Below are positions 1-8,330 of a stretch of 33,427 nucleotides of DNA, in pieces (within the stretch, counting starts at the first letter, position 1; each line of letters starts with the position of its first letter). The notes beneath the pieces were generated by a model. That model did no database searches and had not been told where the DNA came from. It worked only from the letters and a program-made list of their open reading frames with translations. Source of the DNA: Lentisphaerota bacterium (GTDB lineage Bacteria; Verrucomicrobiota; Kiritimatiellia; UBA8416; VGWI01). The stretch is from positions 1 to 33,427 of the forward strand of contig VGWI01000018.1 of assembly GCA_016873655.1 (NCBI GenBank). The letters are read 5' to 3'. Made by a program: the position numbers and the translations under genes.

Positions 1-2
1 GT

Positions 3-134
3 GAACGGATTCAGGTCGGCCTCGAGCCGCAAACCGGTGAAGGTACGCCGAAACACGAGCGATTCGAAGTCGGGGTGGCCGCCTGCACGGCGGCGATGGA
101 GATAAAAAGGAGCAGGCCATGTCAAGACCGGTAA
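3..134 (+). CDS. 3' end of an upstream gene (partial, unidentified)
   Basis: An open frame enters from the left edge and stops with TAA at 132-134, overlapping the next gene's start by 16 bases. Its residues (for example VGVAACTAAMEI near the end) have a balanced composition that resembles the C-terminal helix of Gfo/Idh/MocA-type oxidoreductases, which often neighbour sugar isomerases of the kind that follows. The piece is too short to assign. A competing frame starts at base 1 and stops at 103-105, just before the AAGGAG ribosome-binding site of the next gene. That layout is more typical of an operon, but its translation is arginine- and serine-rich and less protein-like. The choice of frame is uncertain. 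Confidence 0.35.
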   Translation, partial: ERIQVGLEPQTGEGTPKHERFEVGVAACTAAMEIKRSRPCQDR

Positions 135-1111
135 CACTGTTCACGGGCCAGTTCGCCGATATTCCGTTCGAGAAACTCGCCGCAAAGGCCGCCGAGTGGG
201 GATATGACGGGTTGGAACTCGCCTGCTGGGGCGACCATATGGACGTGGCGCGCGCCGCGCGCGACAAGACCTACGCTAAAAGCCGCCGCGAAATCCTGGC
301 GCGCCACGGACTCGAAGTGCACGCGATAAGCAACCATCTCGCCGGCCAGCTTGTCTGCGACTCCAACAACGACTCACGCTCCGACGTCTTCGCGCCAAAG
401 TCGTGCAAGGGCAAGGCAGAGGCCAAGCGGAAGTGGGCAATCCAGGCGATGAAGGATACCGCGCGCGCCGCCCGTAACCTCGGAGTCGAGGTCGTAAACG
501 GCTTCACAGGTTCGTCCATCTGGCACCTGTTATACAGCTTCCCGCCGGTTTCGGAAGAAATGATCGAGGCCGGGTTCAAAGACTTCGCAAGGAGATGGAA
601 CCCTATCCTCGACGTCTTCGACAAGAGCAAGGTACGCTTCGCGCTCGAGGTACATCCAACTGAAATCGCTTTCGACATCATCACCGCCCGCCGCGCGCTC
701 TCGGCGATCGGGAACCGGGAAACGTTCGGATTCAACTTCGACCCCAGCCACCTGCACTGGCAGATGGTTGACCCTGTCCGCTTCCTGAAAGCCTTCCCGG
801 ACCGCATATACCACGTGCATATGAAGGACGCGGCCGTAACGCTGGACGGCGAGAGCGGCATCCTTTCGTCGCACCTGAACTTCGGCACGCCAGGACGCGG
901 GTGGGATTTCCGCAGCCTTGGCCGCGGCGGCGTGGATTTCGAGGACATCGTACGCACGCTGGCGGCAATCAATTACGACGGCCCGCTGTCGGTCGAATGG
1001 GAAGACGCCATGATGGACCGCGAATTCGGCGCGGCGGAAGCCTGCGCCTTCGTGAAATCGCTCCAGTTCCCGCCGTCCGATCGCGTGTTCGACGAAGCCT
1101 TCGGCGACTGA
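119..1111 (+). CDS. Sugar phosphate isomerase/epimerase (xylose-isomerase-like TIM barrel)
   Basis: A 330-residue protein of the AP-endonuclease-2/xylose-isomerase-like TIM-barrel family, which isomerises or epimerises sugars using a divalent metal. Family-type metal ligands are visible: Glu177 in ALEVHP, Asp208 in NFDPSHLHWQ, His234 in YHVHMKD and Glu293 in SVEWED. The length is normal for the family. The ATG at 119 has a good ribosome-binding site, AAGGAG, at a suitable distance. No signal peptide is seen, so it is probably cytoplasmic. The substrate cannot be told from sequence. It converges on the RND efflux gene with only nine bases between the stop codons. Family assignment is firm; function in detail is not. 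Confidence 0.85.
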   Translation: MSRPVTLFTGQFADIPFEKLAAKAAEWGYDGLELACWGDHMDVARAARDKTYAKSRREILARHGLEVHAISNHLAGQLVCDSNNDSRSDVFAPKSCKGKAEAKRKWAIQAMKDTARAARNLGVEVVNGFTGSSIWHLLYSFPPVSEEMIEAGFKDFARRWNPILDVFDKSKVRFALEVHPTEIAFDIITARRALSAIGNRETFGFNFDPSHLHWQMVDPVRFLKAFPDRIYHVHMKDAAVTLDGESGILSSHLNFGTPGRGWDFRSLGRGGVDFEDIVRTLAAINYDGPLSVEWEDAMMDREFGAAEACAFVKSLQFPPSDRVFDEAFGD

Positions 1112-1120
1112 TCCGAGCCC

Positions 1121-4100
1121 CTACTCCCGTGGACCAACGGCCGGCGCAACGCCGGCCGCTGCATCCGAGGGACGCGCATGACCGTTCTTCCCGGACACGG
1201 CCTTCACCGCGCTCTCGATAACACTTACGAGCACGGGCACCAGCACGAGCGTCAGGACCGTGGCCACGGACAGCCCGAATATCACGGCCACTGCCATCGG
1301 CGCCCACCAGGCGCTGGATTCCTGCCCGGCCACGATTGCCGGCGGCCACCTGTGAATCTCCAGGCTGTAGCCCACGGCCATGGGGATGAGGCCGAGTATC
1401 GTCGTTATCGCGGTGAGCAGCACCGGTCTCAACCGCGTGCGCGCGGCCTCGACAATGGCCTCCGTCGTTGCCATGCCGTCCTGCTGGCGCTTGAGAATGC
1501 AGTCAACCAGCACGATCGCATTGTTCACCACGACGCCGGCCAGGCTGATCACACCGACGCCGGTCATGATGACGCCGAACTTCAACCTGCAGATCAGCAA
1601 CCCCCACATGACGCCAACCATGGACATGATTACAGATGTCATGATGACCGACGGAAGAACCGCCGAATTGAACTGGAGCACGAGGATCACCGCTATGCCA
1701 CCGATGGCCACAAGAAACGCCTTCGCCAGGAACGCCCCCGATTCCTGCATCTCCTTGGTGTCGCCGGCATAGGTGACGGCGTAGCCGGTGGGAACACGCA
1801 GATCTGCCAGGCGCGTACGGACATCAACCATGATCTCGTCAACGCCCCTCCCGTCATCGTTGCCCATCACGGTTATGGTTCTTCTCCGGTCCTTGCGAAG
1901 GATCTCGCCGCGGCCGCCCCGGTATTCCACCTTCCCGAGCGCCGACAGTGGAACGCTGGAACCGCCTGGCCTGGGCACGAAGATGCCGTCGAGCAGGCTC
2001 ATGTCGTTCCGCCTGTTTTCCGGCAGCCGCAGCCTGATGTCGTACTCTTCCTCACCCACCCGCAACTTGCCCGTTTCACGGCCGTAGATGGCCATCCGCA
2101 GGAAGTCGCCAATGTACGAAGTGTCAAGCCCATGGAGCGCCGCACGCTGCCGGTCCACGACGAAGCGCACTTCCGGCAGCGCGTCCTCCATGTCGTCGCG
2201 GACATCGACAAGGCCCGGGATCGTTCTCAGCCGGCGGACCACTTCGGCCGCCAGCCCGGACAACGTCGAGTAATCGGCCCCCGAAATCTCGACCGAAACG
2301 GGCGCGCCTGTGGGCGGCCCTTCCTCCTGTTTCTCCACCGTGACCTCGGCGCCGGGGATTGCGCCTATCTCCTTTCGGATCGCGGCCACCTGCTCGGAGG
2401 AACTCCCCTTCCTGTCAGCAGCGTCGCGAAACTCGATGAAGGTCGACCCCAGGTGGCTGCCAACACCTCCACCCAGCAAACCGTTGTCGCCGCCCTGCCC
2501 CACCACCGTGAGATAGAACTCTATGTCCTCGTATCCGGCCAGCACGGATTCGGCATGAAGCAGCGCGGCATCAGTCTTCTCAATGGATGTTCCCTGCGGA
2601 AACGCCACGCTCACGGTGGCGTTTCTCGGCTCCGTTTCCGGGAAGAGTTCCAGCCCGGCACCGAACAACCCGTAAGCAAGCGCTGTTGACGCAAGAGCCG
2701 CGAAGGCTATCAGGACAACCTGCGTCCTGTTGCGCAGCGCGCCCCTCAAGAGCCCTTCATACCACTCCAGAATTCCTTCGCCGGCGCTCTTGATCCGCTC
2801 CCTCTTGCCCAGTTTAGGCTTCTCGACCATCCATGAACAGATGGCCGGGTTGATCACAACACCGACAAACAGGGAAGACACCAGCACCACGATGAGCGTC
2901 TTGGGCATGAACGACATGAACTGCCCCATCATGTCGGGCCAGAAGAGAAGCGGGCAGAAAGCCGCCACGGTCGTCAGGGTGGACGTTATGACAGGCCAGG
3001 CGACTTCTCCCGCTCCCCGTCGGGCGGCTTCCAGGCGTGAGACACCCTCCGTTCTCAACCTGAACGTGTTCTCCACGACGACAATCGCGTTGTCAACCAG
3101 CATGCCCACCGCCAGCACCAGGCTGAAGAGCACGATCATGTTCAGCGAAAAACCCGTGATAGCCATGAACACGAAGCCTGTGAGCATGGACATCGGTATA
3201 GCCAGTCCGACCAGCAGGCTGTTCCTGAGCCCCATGACAATCAGCAGCACGGCAACAACCAGGATGAAGCCGGTAGCGATGTTGTTTTCCAGCTCATTGA
3301 CCATCATCGCGATGTGCTCGGACTCGTCGTATACCGCCGTCACCTCATGGCCCGGCGGCATGATCGTTTCAGCCACGGCTTTCTTCACCGACCGGATCAA
3401 CGCGACCGAGTTCTCGCCGACACGCTTCTTTACCGCGATGGAAACACCGGGCGCGCCGTTGAGCCGGGTAATGCTTTCCACGTCCTTGAACCCGTCCACG
3501 ACCGTGCCCAGGTCGCGCAGAAACACCGGCCGGCCGCCCCGGTCCTCGACCAGGATGTCGCCTATCGGGGCTGCCATCCCGAACTCGCCTGGCACTCGAA
3601 CCTGGAACTTGTTGCCGCTGACCTCGATGTTGCCGGCGGAGACTGTCCGGTTCTCGCCCATGATCCTCTGCATGACGCGCTCGACGGGAATGCCGAACGC
3701 CGCCATGCGGGTGGGATCAAGTTCGACGCGAACCTCTCTCTCCCGAAGACCGGATATCACCGCGTCCTTGACTCCCGGAAGTCCGTCGAGCCTTTCTTCA
3801 ATTTCCTCGGCCAGTCCGCGCAGGCGCCCCACGTCCGGCCCGGACAACGCAAGCCTGAAGACCGGGAAATCGGAACTCGTGTTGAATGCGTCAACGTAGG
3901 GCTCGTCCAGGTCGCTCGGAAGCTCCGCGCGCGCAAGGTCGAGCTTGTCTTTGACCTTCTGCTTAGCGCGCTCGATATCCTGCCCGGCACGGAACTCGAT
4001 CGAGATGCTGCACACGCCCTCGCGCGAGACCGACCTCATTTCCTTCACGCCGTCCGCCTCGTTCACGCGCTTCTCGATCGGGATGGTGATCAGCTTCTCC

Positions 4101-4276
4101 ATCTCCTCCGGAGAAGTCCCTTCGTAGAAAGCGCTGATGAAGATATAGGGGATCGTTATGTCCGGCATGCCTTCCCGCGGAAGAGTCACGTAGGCGATGG
4201 CTCCGGCTATCGCCAGAACACCGGCAAGAAAAGCGACCGCTGTGCGGGTCTTTACGGCGTAGTTGGTGAGGATCAT
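1121..4276 (-). CDS. RND-family efflux pump, inner-membrane permease
   Basis: A 1051-residue resistance-nodulation-division transporter, the proton-driven inner-membrane component of a tripartite efflux pump. The N-terminus (MILTNYAVKTRTAVAFLAGVL) is the first membrane helix, and two large periplasmic porter regions alternate with hydrophobic helix bundles as in AcrB. In the TM4 region the motif is LVDNAIVVVENTFR, so the Asp-Asp pair of AcrB is Asp-Asn here, a variant I believe is common among RND subgroups. TM10 has GVVVNNAIVLVD. Length is normal for the family. The ATG overlaps the adaptor gene's stop by four bases (ATGA), so the two are translationally coupled. Substrate is unknown; the tetR gene at the head of the operon suggests a toxic or signalling compound. 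Confidence 0.95.
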   Translation of the reverse strand: MILTNYAVKTRTAVAFLAGVLAIAGAIAYVTLPREGMPDITIPYIFISAFYEGTSPEEMEKLITIPIEKRVNEADGVKEMRSVSREGVCSISIEFRAGQDIERAKQKVKDKLDLARAELPSDLDEPYVDAFNTSSDFPVFRLALSGPDVGRLRGLAEEIEERLDGLPGVKDAVISGLREREVRVELDPTRMAAFGIPVERVMQRIMGENRTVSAGNIEVSGNKFQVRVPGEFGMAAPIGDILVEDRGGRPVFLRDLGTVVDGFKDVESITRLNGAPGVSIAVKKRVGENSVALIRSVKKAVAETIMPPGHEVTAVYDESEHIAMMVNELENNIATGFILVVAVLLIVMGLRNSLLVGLAIPMSMLTGFVFMAITGFSLNMIVLFSLVLAVGMLVDNAIVVVENTFRLRTEGVSRLEAARRGAGEVAWPVITSTLTTVAAFCPLLFWPDMMGQFMSFMPKTLIVVLVSSLFVGVVINPAICSWMVEKPKLGKRERIKSAGEGILEWYEGLLRGALRNRTQVVLIAFAALASTALAYGLFGAGLELFPETEPRNATVSVAFPQGTSIEKTDAALLHAESVLAGYEDIEFYLTVVGQGGDNGLLGGGVGSHLGSTFIEFRDAADRKGSSSEQVAAIRKEIGAIPGAEVTVEKQEEGPPTGAPVSVEISGADYSTLSGLAAEVVRRLRTIPGLVDVRDDMEDALPEVRFVVDRQRAALHGLDTSYIGDFLRMAIYGRETGKLRVGEEEYDIRLRLPENRRNDMSLLDGIFVPRPGGSSVPLSALGKVEYRGGRGEILRKDRRRTITVMGNDDGRGVDEIMVDVRTRLADLRVPTGYAVTYAGDTKEMQESGAFLAKAFLVAIGGIAVILVLQFNSAVLPSVIMTSVIMSMVGVMWGLLICRLKFGVIMTGVGVISLAGVVVNNAIVLVDCILKRQQDGMATTEAIVEAARTRLRPVLLTAITTILGLIPMAVGYSLEIHRWPPAIVAGQESSAWWAPMAVAVIFGLSVATVLTLVLVPVLVSVIESAVKAVSGKNGHARPSDAAAGVAPAVGPRE
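1139..1157. terminator. GC-rich hairpin at convergent gene ends
   Basis: GGCCGGCG, a CAA loop, then CGCCGGCC form a perfect 8-bp stem. It lies inside the last codons of the RND gene and 28 bases after the isomerase stop codon. It could end transcription of the isomerase message, but no T-tract follows on either strand, so intrinsic termination is uncertain. Confidence 0.35.
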
Positions 4277-5373
4277 TCCCCGTTCCCCGGAAGCTTCCCG
4301 GCAACCTCAACCGGAGCGCCGTCGCGAAGCCCGCGATGCCCCTCCACAACAAGCATGTCGCCGGGAACCAGCCCGGACGAAATCACCGCCGTACCGCCCG
4401 TAATGCTCCTGAGGACAACCGCCCGCCTGACAGCCGCATCACCTTCGACGACGAAGACAACATGCCCGTCCTTCTGAGGAATCACGGCCGATAGCGGCAC
4501 AGCCACCGCGCCTGCCACGGATGGACGAACCAGCTCCGCCGAAACGATCATCCCGGGAAGGAGGCTGCCATCCGCGTTGCCGGTCTCCGCCTCGCACAGG
4601 AACGCGCCCGTCCCGTCCCTGGCTGCGCCGGACGCCCTGGTTACCGTCGCCGAAAACGACCTGCCCTGAAGCGACAACACCTTGAAGGGCACCTTCGAGC
4701 CCGGCGCTGGAAAGTAGGCCCTCAACTGCTCCGGCACCTCGATCTCAATCTTCAAGCGGCTGGAATCAACAACCCGGAACGCCGGCGCCCCCTCGTGAAT
4801 GTACTCGCCTCCGTCCACAAAACGGTCCTCGACGATTCCATCCACCGGGCTGGCAATCTCGTGGTTGGACAGAAACACCTCCGCCTGCGAAAGCGCTATG
4901 GCAGCCGCGTCTCTTCTCTCCTTCACGGTGTCCCAGTCGCTTTCGGATACCGCGCCCGTCTCCTTCATCGCCTCCCAACGCGAGACGGCCTTTTCAGCCT
5001 CGCGCAACTCAAGTTCAGCCCGCTTTTTCGTCAACTCGGCCATCCGCGAATCCATGCGCATCAGGATATCGCCTTCCTTCACCGCCTTCCCCTTCCCCGC
5101 CGGCGCACCCACCACCCGTCCGCCAATCACCGCAGGAACCCGAACGTCCGCAACAGCGGCGATGCGGCCTGGAAGCACCACGATTTCACGAACCTGCTCG
5201 CCGGACACTTCCATGGCAACAACGACCGACGGCTTCTCGCCCGACGGTTCCAGCTTCTCGCGCTCCCTCGTCAGCGCAAAGATTGTCAACGCGACAAAAC
5301 TGGCCGCAAGCAAGCCGAAGACCACCCAAAGCACTCGACGGGCATGTCCCGTCGCTGATCCGTCGGATTTCAT
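4273..5373 (-). CDS. RND efflux periplasmic adaptor (membrane fusion protein)
   Basis: A 366-residue HlyD/AcrA-type adaptor that links the RND pump to the outer-membrane channel. An N-terminal membrane helix at about residues 12-34 (VLWVVFGLLAASFVALTIFA) anchors it; barrel-sandwich segments (GRVVGAPAGKGKAVKEGDIL and SPVDGIVEDRFVDGGEYIHEG) flank a helical hairpin, followed by beta-barrel and membrane-proximal domains. The start at 5373 is chosen because its ATG overlaps the stop of the upstream TolC-like gene (ATGA) and AAGGAG lies just upstream; a longer frame would run into the TolC coding region. It is the third gene of the four-gene operon. Confidence 0.93.
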   Translation of the reverse strand: MKSDGSATGHARRVLWVVFGLLAASFVALTIFALTREREKLEPSGEKPSVVVAMEVSGEQVREIVVLPGRIAAVADVRVPAVIGGRVVGAPAGKGKAVKEGDILMRMDSRMAELTKKRAELELREAEKAVSRWEAMKETGAVSESDWDTVKERRDAAAIALSQAEVFLSNHEIASPVDGIVEDRFVDGGEYIHEGAPAFRVVDSSRLKIEIEVPEQLRAYFPAPGSKVPFKVLSLQGRSFSATVTRASGAARDGTGAFLCEAETGNADGSLLPGMIVSAELVRPSVAGAVAVPLSAVIPQKDGHVVFVVEGDAAVRRAVVLRSITGGTAVISSGLVPGDMLVVEGHRGLRDGAPVEVAGKLPGNGE

Positions 5374-6701
5374 TGAATCTCCTTCCCCGCGTAATCCGCG
5401 GACCCGCTCCCGCACGCATATTCGATCGCTGCAGAGGCCTTTGCCAGGTCGCATACGGCGGACAGGTATTGAAGCCGGGCCACCCTGTATCCGACGCTCG
5501 CCTCCGAGAAATTCAGGAATGTCGTCATTCCGTTGCGAAATCTCTCTCTGGCGATATCCACGGCCCTGGCGGCGAGTTCCACGTTGCCGCGCGCGGCATT
5601 CACCACGAGCAGCGACCGGTCATAGTCAAGGACCGCCGCGCGCAGTTCCATCACCACCGACCGCCTCATCTCCTCGCGCTCGGTCTCGGCCCGCTCCAGG
5701 GCGATCTTCTTCTCGCGTATCTTCCCGCTCGTCATCCCGCCGTCCCACAGCTTCCAGTCAAGCGCCAGCCCCGCAGTCCAGCGCGACTCCCACTTGTCGC
5801 CGAACGATGGCATGGAGCTGTTGGAGTGACGCCAGTCGAAGAAACCGCGCAGTTCCGGCAGGACTCCGGACCGCGCAACCCGGACCTCCTCGGCCCTGAG
5901 CGCCGTCAGCACATCCTGCGCACGTATCATGGGCCTTCTCTCAAGCGCGTCTTTCAACAGCGACTCGCTGTCACGGCCGCCCCCCAGCTCCGAAAGCCCG
6001 CCCGAAACCTCGAATCCATCGGACCTGTCCAGCCCCATCCGACGGGCCAGTTCCAGCTTCGCAAGTTCCTGTGCGTTCCGCGCCCTTATCGCCTCCGGCC
6101 GCTCGTTCCCGAGCTTGACCCCGGCCTGAAGAACGTCGAATTCCGACGCGGCGCCGTGCTCGCGACGCCGTTCGGAATCCGCCAACACATCCTCCAACTG
6201 CCTGACGGCGGCATCACGAACAACCACCGACTCGCGGGCCAGCAACAAGTCGTAAAATGCGCTGCGGACATCACGCACGAGGCGGTTCCTGCGTTCGGCC
6301 TCCAGCAGACTGGAATACTGCTCATACTTGCCCGCAGCCCGCAGCCCCGCCTTCACCCGCCCGCCCGAGTAGACAAGCTGGTCGACGCCCGCCCCGATTT
6401 CCCATGCGTCCGGCGTGCCGATATCCATCTCCGTTCCGCCGAAAGAGAAGCTGTCCACAGAATCCAGGCGCGTGTAGCCCGCCCGCGCACTGAAGTGAGG
6501 AAAGAGCTCCGACCACGCCTGGTCGGAATAGGCATCGGCCGTTTCCTTTTCCAGCCGCGCCAGCCGCGCTTCGGACGACCGCTCGAGAGCTATGCGTATA
6601 CAGTCCGCTTCCCCGTAGACCGGCAGGGATGGCCTGTTCGTTTCAGACTGTGCCGACACAGCGACGCCGGCCAGCAGAACCAATGCCGCAAGTCCCTTCA
6701 C
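5370..6701 (-). CDS. TolC-like outer membrane efflux protein
   Basis: A 443-residue outer-membrane factor that forms the exit duct of the tripartite pump. A signal peptide is visible at residues 1-18 (MKGLAALVLLAGVAVSA), followed by two repeats of long helices typical of the family, for example the stretch with ELAKLELARRMGL and AARAVDIARERFRNGMTTFLNFSEA. The start is a GTG at 6701 that overlaps the tetR stop as GTGA; a longer in-frame reading would lie inside tetR and lack a signal peptide at its front. Second gene of the operon. Family assignment is firm. Confidence 0.92.
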   Translation of the reverse strand: MKGLAALVLLAGVAVSAQSETNRPSLPVYGEADCIRIALERSSEARLARLEKETADAYSDQAWSELFPHFSARAGYTRLDSVDSFSFGGTEMDIGTPDAWEIGAGVDQLVYSGGRVKAGLRAAGKYEQYSSLLEAERRNRLVRDVRSAFYDLLLARESVVVRDAAVRQLEDVLADSERRREHGAASEFDVLQAGVKLGNERPEAIRARNAQELAKLELARRMGLDRSDGFEVSGGLSELGGGRDSESLLKDALERRPMIRAQDVLTALRAEEVRVARSGVLPELRGFFDWRHSNSSMPSFGDKWESRWTAGLALDWKLWDGGMTSGKIREKKIALERAETEREEMRRSVVMELRAAVLDYDRSLLVVNAARGNVELAARAVDIARERFRNGMTTFLNFSEASVGYRVARLQYLSAVCDLAKASAAIEYACGSGSADYAGKEIQ

Positions 6702-7345
6702 GCAGCGCCCCCTCTTCCATGCTTCCTCGTCTTCAGGCCGTTCAGGAAAATGCCTGTCGCGGTGTCTACAACCCGTCGCACAAACGAAGCCGAGTACGCA
6801 TTCCTTCGTCCGTCCGTCACCAGGGGTTCCAGAAGGATATAGGCCGCCAGCATCCCGAAATAATTCCACGCGGCCACCTCCGTGTCGCATTCCCCGAAAA
6901 CGCCTTCCTTCTGCCCCTGCCGCACGATCGCCGCAAAAGCGGCGTTGCGGCGCCGCAGAAGATTACGCGCGCGCTTCGGCAGGCGGCTTGACCCGGAGAC
7001 GCACTCCGCCAGAAGAACCCGCAGACGGGGGCGCTCCCGCAGAACTCGCTCGGCGTAGAACCCGAGCATGAACTTGAGCTTCTCCTCCGGCGATTGACCC
7101 GACACCTCAATCCCGGAGACCGCGTTCTCGAACACTTCCATCTCGCGGCCAAGAACCTCCGCGAAGAGGCCTTCCTTCCCGCCGAAATGGTACGTGATCG
7201 CGCCCAGGTTGGCCTTCGCCGCCCCGGTTATGTCGCGTATCGAAACCCCGTCGTAGCCTCGTTTCGCGAACATTTCACCGGCGGTCTTGAGAATCCGGTC
7301 CCTCGTAGCCTTCTCCGTCCGCCTTCCCGCCCTGAGTCTGTTCAT
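6698..7345 (-). CDS. TetR/AcrR-family transcriptional regulator of the efflux operon
   Basis: A 215-residue repressor-type protein. The N-terminal helix-turn-helix at about residues 35-56 (VSIRDITGAAKANLGAITYHF) is followed by GGKEGLF, the usual end of the TetR DNA-binding domain; the C-terminal two-thirds is the ligand-binding helical domain. The ATG at 7345 is preferred over an upstream TTG at 7381, because the TTG would place the operator and promoter within the coding sequence. No clear Shine-Dalgarno precedes the ATG, so the message may be leaderless or nearly so. It heads the operon and ends in a GTGA overlap with the TolC gene. Autoregulation through the palindrome at 7355-7376 is inferred. 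Confidence 0.92.
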   Translation of the reverse strand: MNRLRAGRRTEKATRDRILKTAGEMFAKRGYDGVSIRDITGAAKANLGAITYHFGGKEGLFAEVLGREMEVFENAVSGIEVSGQSPEEKLKFMLGFYAERVLRERPRLRVLLAECVSGSSRLPKRARNLLRRRNAAFAAIVRQGQKEGVFGECDTEVAAWNYFGMLAAYILLEPLVTDGRRNAYSASFVRRVVDTATGIFLNGLKTRKHGRGGAA

Positions 7346-7353
7346 ACGTTTGT

Positions 7354-7381
7354 ATGGTACAACCGTGCCTGTACCAATCAA
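7354..7381 (-). promoter_or_regulatory. Candidate promoter of the efflux operon
   Basis: On the minus strand TTGATT (7381-7376) and TACCAT (7359-7354) are separated by 16 bases that contain the operator. Transcription would begin close to the tetR ATG at 7345. Both hexamers depart from consensus (TTGACA/TATAAT), so the call rests mainly on position. Confidence 0.4.
7355..7376. promoter_or_regulatory. Palindromic operator, probable TetR binding site
   Basis: TGGTACA, eight bases, TGTACCA: a perfect 7+7 inverted repeat directly upstream of the tetR ATG. It fills the space between the candidate -35 and -10 elements of the operon promoter, the classic position for a TetR-family operator. Binding by the adjacent regulator is inferred from position and symmetry. 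Confidence 0.7.
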
Positions 7382-7395
7382 CCAGAAAGCGAGCT

Positions 7396-8211
7396 TCAGA
7401 CGGCATGCGGGTTCATGCTGCCGGTCCTGTATCCCTCCAGGTCGGCCGCGATGTGACGGAAACCGAGGCGCTTCGCCTCGGCGCAGACGGCAGAACGCAT
7501 CGAGTCATCCGCAAGACGGCCGAACTGGTCGGCCGACACCTCTATGCGCAGTATCTCGCCGTGGTGGCGCGCCCGGACCCGAATGAACCCCATCCCGCGC
7601 AGGAACTCCTCCATGGCGTCGACGGCCGCGAGGCGCCCGGTCGTTATTTCTTCGCCGTGAGGAATACGCGATGCAAGACAGGCCATCGAGGGAGCATCCG
7701 CCGTCGGCAGTCCCATCGCACGCGAGGCGCGCCGGACATCGTCTTTCGTGAAACCGGCCTCCAGCAGCGGCGACAGAACTCCAAGTTCGCCCAGCGCGCG
7801 GCGGCCGGGGCGGTAGTCCGACAGGTCGTCAACGAGTGTTCCGTCCGCAACGATGTCCAGCCCCTCATCCTTCGCCAGCGCCTTCAGGCGGCTGAAGAGT
7901 CCGTGTTTGCAGTGATAGCAGCGGTCCGGCGGATTGTGCCGGAAGTAAGGCTGATCGAGGTCGTCGCATTCGAGAATCCTGTGCCGTATCCCTATCCCGG
8001 CGGCAATCACCGGCGCTTCCTCGCGCTCTATCCTGGGCTGCAGCGGCGAGATGATCGTCACCGCAAGCGCATTGTCGCCCAGTTCCTCCCTCGCAACCGC
8101 GGCGAGGAACGTGCTGTCAACTCCGCCGGAAAATGCAACCACCATTCCCCCGGTTGACCGCACTATTTCGCGCAGTCTCTCCATCTTCGCCGGATCACTG
8201 ATAGCCGCCAT
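7396..8211 (-). CDS. larE: LarE-type ATP-dependent sacrificial sulfur transferase
   Basis: A 271-residue protein of the LarE family. LarE adenylates and then thiolates pyridinium-dicarboxylate mononucleotide during synthesis of the nickel-pincer nucleotide cofactor of lactate racemase and relatives. The PP-loop SGGVDS is near the N-terminus, followed by the family signatures NPPDRCYHCKHGLF, DGTLVDDLSDYRPGRRALGELG and SPLLEAG. The cysteine in PSMACLASRIPHGE (residue 178) matches the position of the sacrificial cysteine (Cys176 in Lactobacillus plantarum LarE). The ATG at 8211 is preferred to a GTG four codons earlier because GGGAAAG is well spaced before it. No larB, larC or larA is in the window. 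Confidence 0.88.
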   Translation of the reverse strand: MAAISDPAKMERLREIVRSTGGMVVAFSGGVDSTFLAAVAREELGDNALAVTIISPLQPRIEREEAPVIAAGIGIRHRILECDDLDQPYFRHNPPDRCYHCKHGLFSRLKALAKDEGLDIVADGTLVDDLSDYRPGRRALGELGVLSPLLEAGFTKDDVRRASRAMGLPTADAPSMACLASRIPHGEEITTGRLAAVDAMEEFLRGMGFIRVRARHHGEILRIEVSADQFGRLADDSMRSAVCAEAKRLGFRHIAADLEGYRTGSMNPHAV

Positions 8212-8223
8212 ACTCTTTCCCAC

Positions 8224-8330
8224 CGTCCTTCTTTTCGGCTGGTAGCCGCCGCCCCCATAGAATACCGTACGCCAGCCCCGCCGATACAGATCATTCCGGG
8301 GTTCCGACTACCAGCGAGGACGGCAGACTG
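8224..8330. other. Divergent intergenic region between larE and the glycosyltransferase
   Basis: About 107 bp separating divergent genes, so it should hold promoters for both. On the minus strand a TATTCT-like -10 is visible, but no convincing -35; no clear plus-strand promoter could be picked. GAGGA precedes the plus-strand ATG at 8331. Confidence 0.4.

Noticed and set aside
3000-3200. Asp-Asn instead of Asp-Asp in RND helix 4 as a defective pump
   Set aside because: To my knowledge the VDNAIVVVEN form occurs widely among RND subgroups, so it does not indicate loss of function.
2730-3899. 389-codon plus-strand frame opposite the RND pump (and others at 1178-2689 and 3314-4477)
   Set aside because: Antisense to a clearly coding RND gene; composition is serine/threonine-rich noise from the reverse frame.
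5283-6842. Long plus-strand frame (519 codons) opposite the TolC-like gene
   Set aside because: High-GC antisense shadow: histidine/arginine/proline-rich composition, no domain, and the minus-strand TolC family gene explains the region.
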